Shown here in pieces: positions 6,939 to 8,120 of a stretch of DNA of 8,120 bases. This stretch comes from Clostridiales bacterium. GTDB lineage: Bacteria; Bacillota; Clostridia; Peptostreptococcales; BM714. A model generated the notes under the pieces. The model was not told where the DNA came from. It did no database searches and was given only the letters and a program-made list of their open reading frames with translations. Numbering within the stretch: the first letter of the stretch is position 1; every line of letters begins with the position of its first letter. A program made the position numbers and the translations under genes. The stretch spans positions 1 through 8,120 of the forward strand of contig PKTO01000091.1 in the NCBI GenBank assembly GCA_002869095.1, written 5' to 3'.

Positions 6939-7547
6939 ATGAAGAAAATGGTTTTGGCATCCCAAAACAAACACAAGCTAAAGGAAATAGAAAAAATAAC
7001 GAAGGATTTCGGAATAAGCCTCATGACCATGGCTGAGGCCGGGCTTTCCGACCTTGATGTCGTCGAGGACAAGGACACATTCGAGGGGAATTCGGAGAAG
7101 AAAGCCAGAGAAGTCATGGAAGCTTCGGGATTGCCTGCCATAGCCGATGATTCGGGGCTGATGGTCGACGCTCTCGGAGGCGATCCGGGAGTCTATTCGG
7201 CGCGTTTCTCGGGTCCGGGCGCGACATACGAAAGCAACAACAAAAAACTTCTCGAACTTTTGAAGGATGTGCCCAAGGGCAAAAGGTCGGCCCGTTTCGT
7301 TTCGGTCATAACGGCAGTCTACACAGACGGAAGGAAAATTGTGGCAAGAGGCGAAATAGAGGGAACAATAGCCTTCGAGGAAAAAGGCCGGGGCGGTTTC
7401 GGATACGATCCACTTTTTTACGTGCCCCAAAAAGGGAAAACCTTTGCCGAGCTTTCCGAGGATGAAAAAAACGCAATAAGCCACAGGGCCAATGCCCTTG
7501 TTTTGCTAAGGGAGCTTCTTGAGGCCGAGGAGGCTGGTCGGAAGTGA
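6939..7547 (+). CDS. rdgB: XTP/dITP pyrophosphatase (non-canonical purine NTPase, RdgB/HAM1 family)
   Basis: A house-cleaning enzyme that hydrolyses dITP, ITP and XTP to the monophosphate and pyrophosphate, keeping deaminated purines out of DNA and RNA. The 202-residue product has all hallmarks: N-terminal LASQNKHKLKEIE (S8, N10, K13), the metal site DTFEGNSEKKA, ADDSGLMVDALGG (D70, D71), GRGGFGYDPLF (150-160) and AELSEDEKNAISHRANAL near the end. ATG 6939 is chosen because AAGGAGG (6927-6933) lies 5 bases upstream and the family motif begins right after it; the frame is also open to an ATG at 6897 inside rph, but that adds residues with no family match. The gene is 10 bases after rph and overlaps the next gene by 4 bases (GTGA). 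Confidence 0.96.
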   Translation: MKKMVLASQNKHKLKEIEKITKDFGISLMTMAEAGLSDLDVVEDKDTFEGNSEKKAREVMEASGLPAIADDSGLMVDALGGDPGVYSARFSGPGATYESNNKKLLELLKDVPKGKRSARFVSVITAVYTDGRKIVARGEIEGTIAFEEKGRGGFGYDPLFYVPQKGKTFAELSEDEKNAISHRANALVLLRELLEAEEAGRK

Positions 7548-8026
7548 AGATTCTGATCATCGGGGATACCCACAACCACCCAATGGGAGTGAAAAAGGCG
7601 CTCAAGATTACCATGCCGGTGGACATGGTAATCCATACGGGTGACGGATGGAAAGATGCCCAAGACATTCCGGAAGGAGTCAATCTGGTAAGGGTTACCG
7701 GGAATTGCGACAGAAGCATAAAGGGCGAGTCGGAAAAAATCATCACTCTTGAAGGCGTGAGGATATTGATCACCCACGGCCACAAGTACAACGTCAAGTA
7801 CGACCTCAACCGCCTGTATTACAAAGCCCTGGAGTCCAAGGCCAACATCGTCATTTACGGGCATTCCCACAAGAGAGTCAGCGAGAAAGTCGGGGACATA
7901 CTCTTCATAAATCCCGGAAGCGCGTGGAGGCCGAGGGATTGCGAACCCCCGGGCTTCGTGCTCATGAAGCTGGAAGGCGGCAAAACCGTTTTCAGATTCC
8001 TGGACCTGGCAGAGCCCGAATGTTGA
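7544..8026 (+). CDS. YfcE/MJ0936-type metallophosphoesterase
   Basis: A small (160 aa) cytoplasmic calcineurin-like phosphodiesterase with two metal ions. All expected ligand motifs are present in order: GDTH (D8, H10), HTGDG (D34), TGNCD (N54, D56), THGH (H78, H80) and YGHSH (H107, H109), followed by FINPGSAWRPR, the usual end of this subfamily. Members cleave artificial phosphodiesters in vitro and the natural substrate is generally unsettled. The start is GTG at 7544, overlapping the rdgB stop (GTGA); GAGGAGG at 7527-7533, inside rdgB, lies 10 bases upstream and serves as ribosome binding site. It is the last gene of the rph-rdgB group, an arrangement often seen in Clostridia. Confidence 0.94.
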   Translation: MKILIIGDTHNHPMGVKKALKITMPVDMVIHTGDGWKDAQDIPEGVNLVRVTGNCDRSIKGESEKIITLEGVRILITHGHKYNVKYDLNRLYYKALESKANIVIYGHSHKRVSEKVGDILFINPGSAWRPRDCEPPGFVLMKLEGGKTVFRFLDLAEPEC

Positions 8027-8035
8027 TTAGAAACA

Positions 8036-8064
8036 ATGGAAAAGGGGACAGTCCCCTTTTCCAT
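8036..8064. repeat. 29-base palindrome around GGGGACAGTCCCC; possible bidirectional terminator or REP-like element
   Basis: ATGGAAAAGGGGAC (8036-8049) and GTCCCCTTTTCCAT (8051-8064) are perfect reverse complements around a single A. The inner GC stem is flanked by AAAA and TTTT, so transcripts from either side would have a hairpin followed by four U residues, and it could end the operon 10 bases after its last stop codon. The same AAAAGGGGACAGTCCCCTTTT type of palindrome is, from memory, dispersed in many Clostridia and often found near IS200-like (RAYT) transposase genes; no such gene is visible here. Confidence 0.7.
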
Positions 8065-8067
8065 GGA

Positions 8068-8117
8068 GTGTCTGTTATCAGACAAAAATTCAGAGGACAA
8101 GTGTACGTTATCAAACA
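8068..8117. repeat. Imperfect 17-base direct repeat with internal hairpin
   Basis: GTGTCTGTTATCAGACA (8068-8084) and GTGTACGTTATCAAACA (8101-8117) match at 14 of 17 positions and are 33 bases apart. The first copy is itself a hairpin (TGTCTG-TTAT-CAGACA). Together with the preceding palindrome this looks like one composite non-coding repeat unit. Its function is unknown. Confidence 0.6.
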
Positions 8118-8120
8118 ATG

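Overview
The window reads as a stretch of a Gram-positive, low- to moderate-GC anaerobe, most likely a member of the Clostridia. The signs are ATA-rich isoleucine and AGA/AGG-rich arginine codon use, strong AGGAGG-type ribosome binding sites, lipoprotein anchoring of a peptide-binding protein, an amidase with a copper-amine-oxidase-like domain plus AMIN repeats, and the gene order rph - rdgB - phosphoesterase, which is familiar from Clostridia. All genes lie on the + strand. This placement is inferred from content, not from a database search.

Region 1 (1-2608) is the end of a peptide ABC transporter locus. It holds the 3' part of the second ATPase (OppF type; the Walker A motif lies just off the left edge), followed by its own promoter candidate, a TTG-started lipoprotein gene for a family-5 peptide-binding protein (OppA/DppA type), and an intrinsic terminator. 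The binding protein is the most interesting object here. It has a normal length (539 aa) and good family motifs, but the two halves are in swapped order. After the lipoprotein leader comes what is normally the C-terminal half (from the 'MKVRKALSLAVDR' segment to the usual C-terminal 'WYFGDA'). A short linker, NTDDAR, then leads into the usual mature N-terminus ('LVWNLSAEPDTIDP'), and the protein stops at 'YFYVFNLQE', exactly where the first segment would normally continue. This is an in-frame circular permutation with the break near the inter-lobe hinge.

Region 2 (2644-4801) is a separately transcribed gene with a very good sigma-A promoter (TTGACT-N17-TATAAA). It encodes an exported N-acetylmuramoyl-L-alanine amidase made of a signal peptide, a copper-amine-oxidase-like domain, AMIN-like repeats and a C-terminal Amidase_3 zinc domain.

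Region 3 (4802-8026) starts with a strong GC hairpin and then four tightly packed genes: a DUF401-type integral membrane protein, RNase PH (rph), XTP/dITP pyrophosphatase (rdgB type) and a YfcE/MJ0936-type metallophosphoesterase. The neighbours overlap by 4 bases (ATGA and GTGA) or are separated by 10 bases, so they probably form one translationally coupled operon. It joins tRNA 3'-end maturation, nucleotide-pool cleaning and a phosphodiesterase to an uncharacterised transporter-like protein.

Region 4 (8027-8120) is non-coding and repeat-like. It holds a near-perfect 29-base palindrome around GGGGACAGTCCCC, a smaller hairpin, and a 17-base imperfect direct repeat. The last eight bases of the window repeat the bases that open the palindrome, as if a second unit begins at the right edge.
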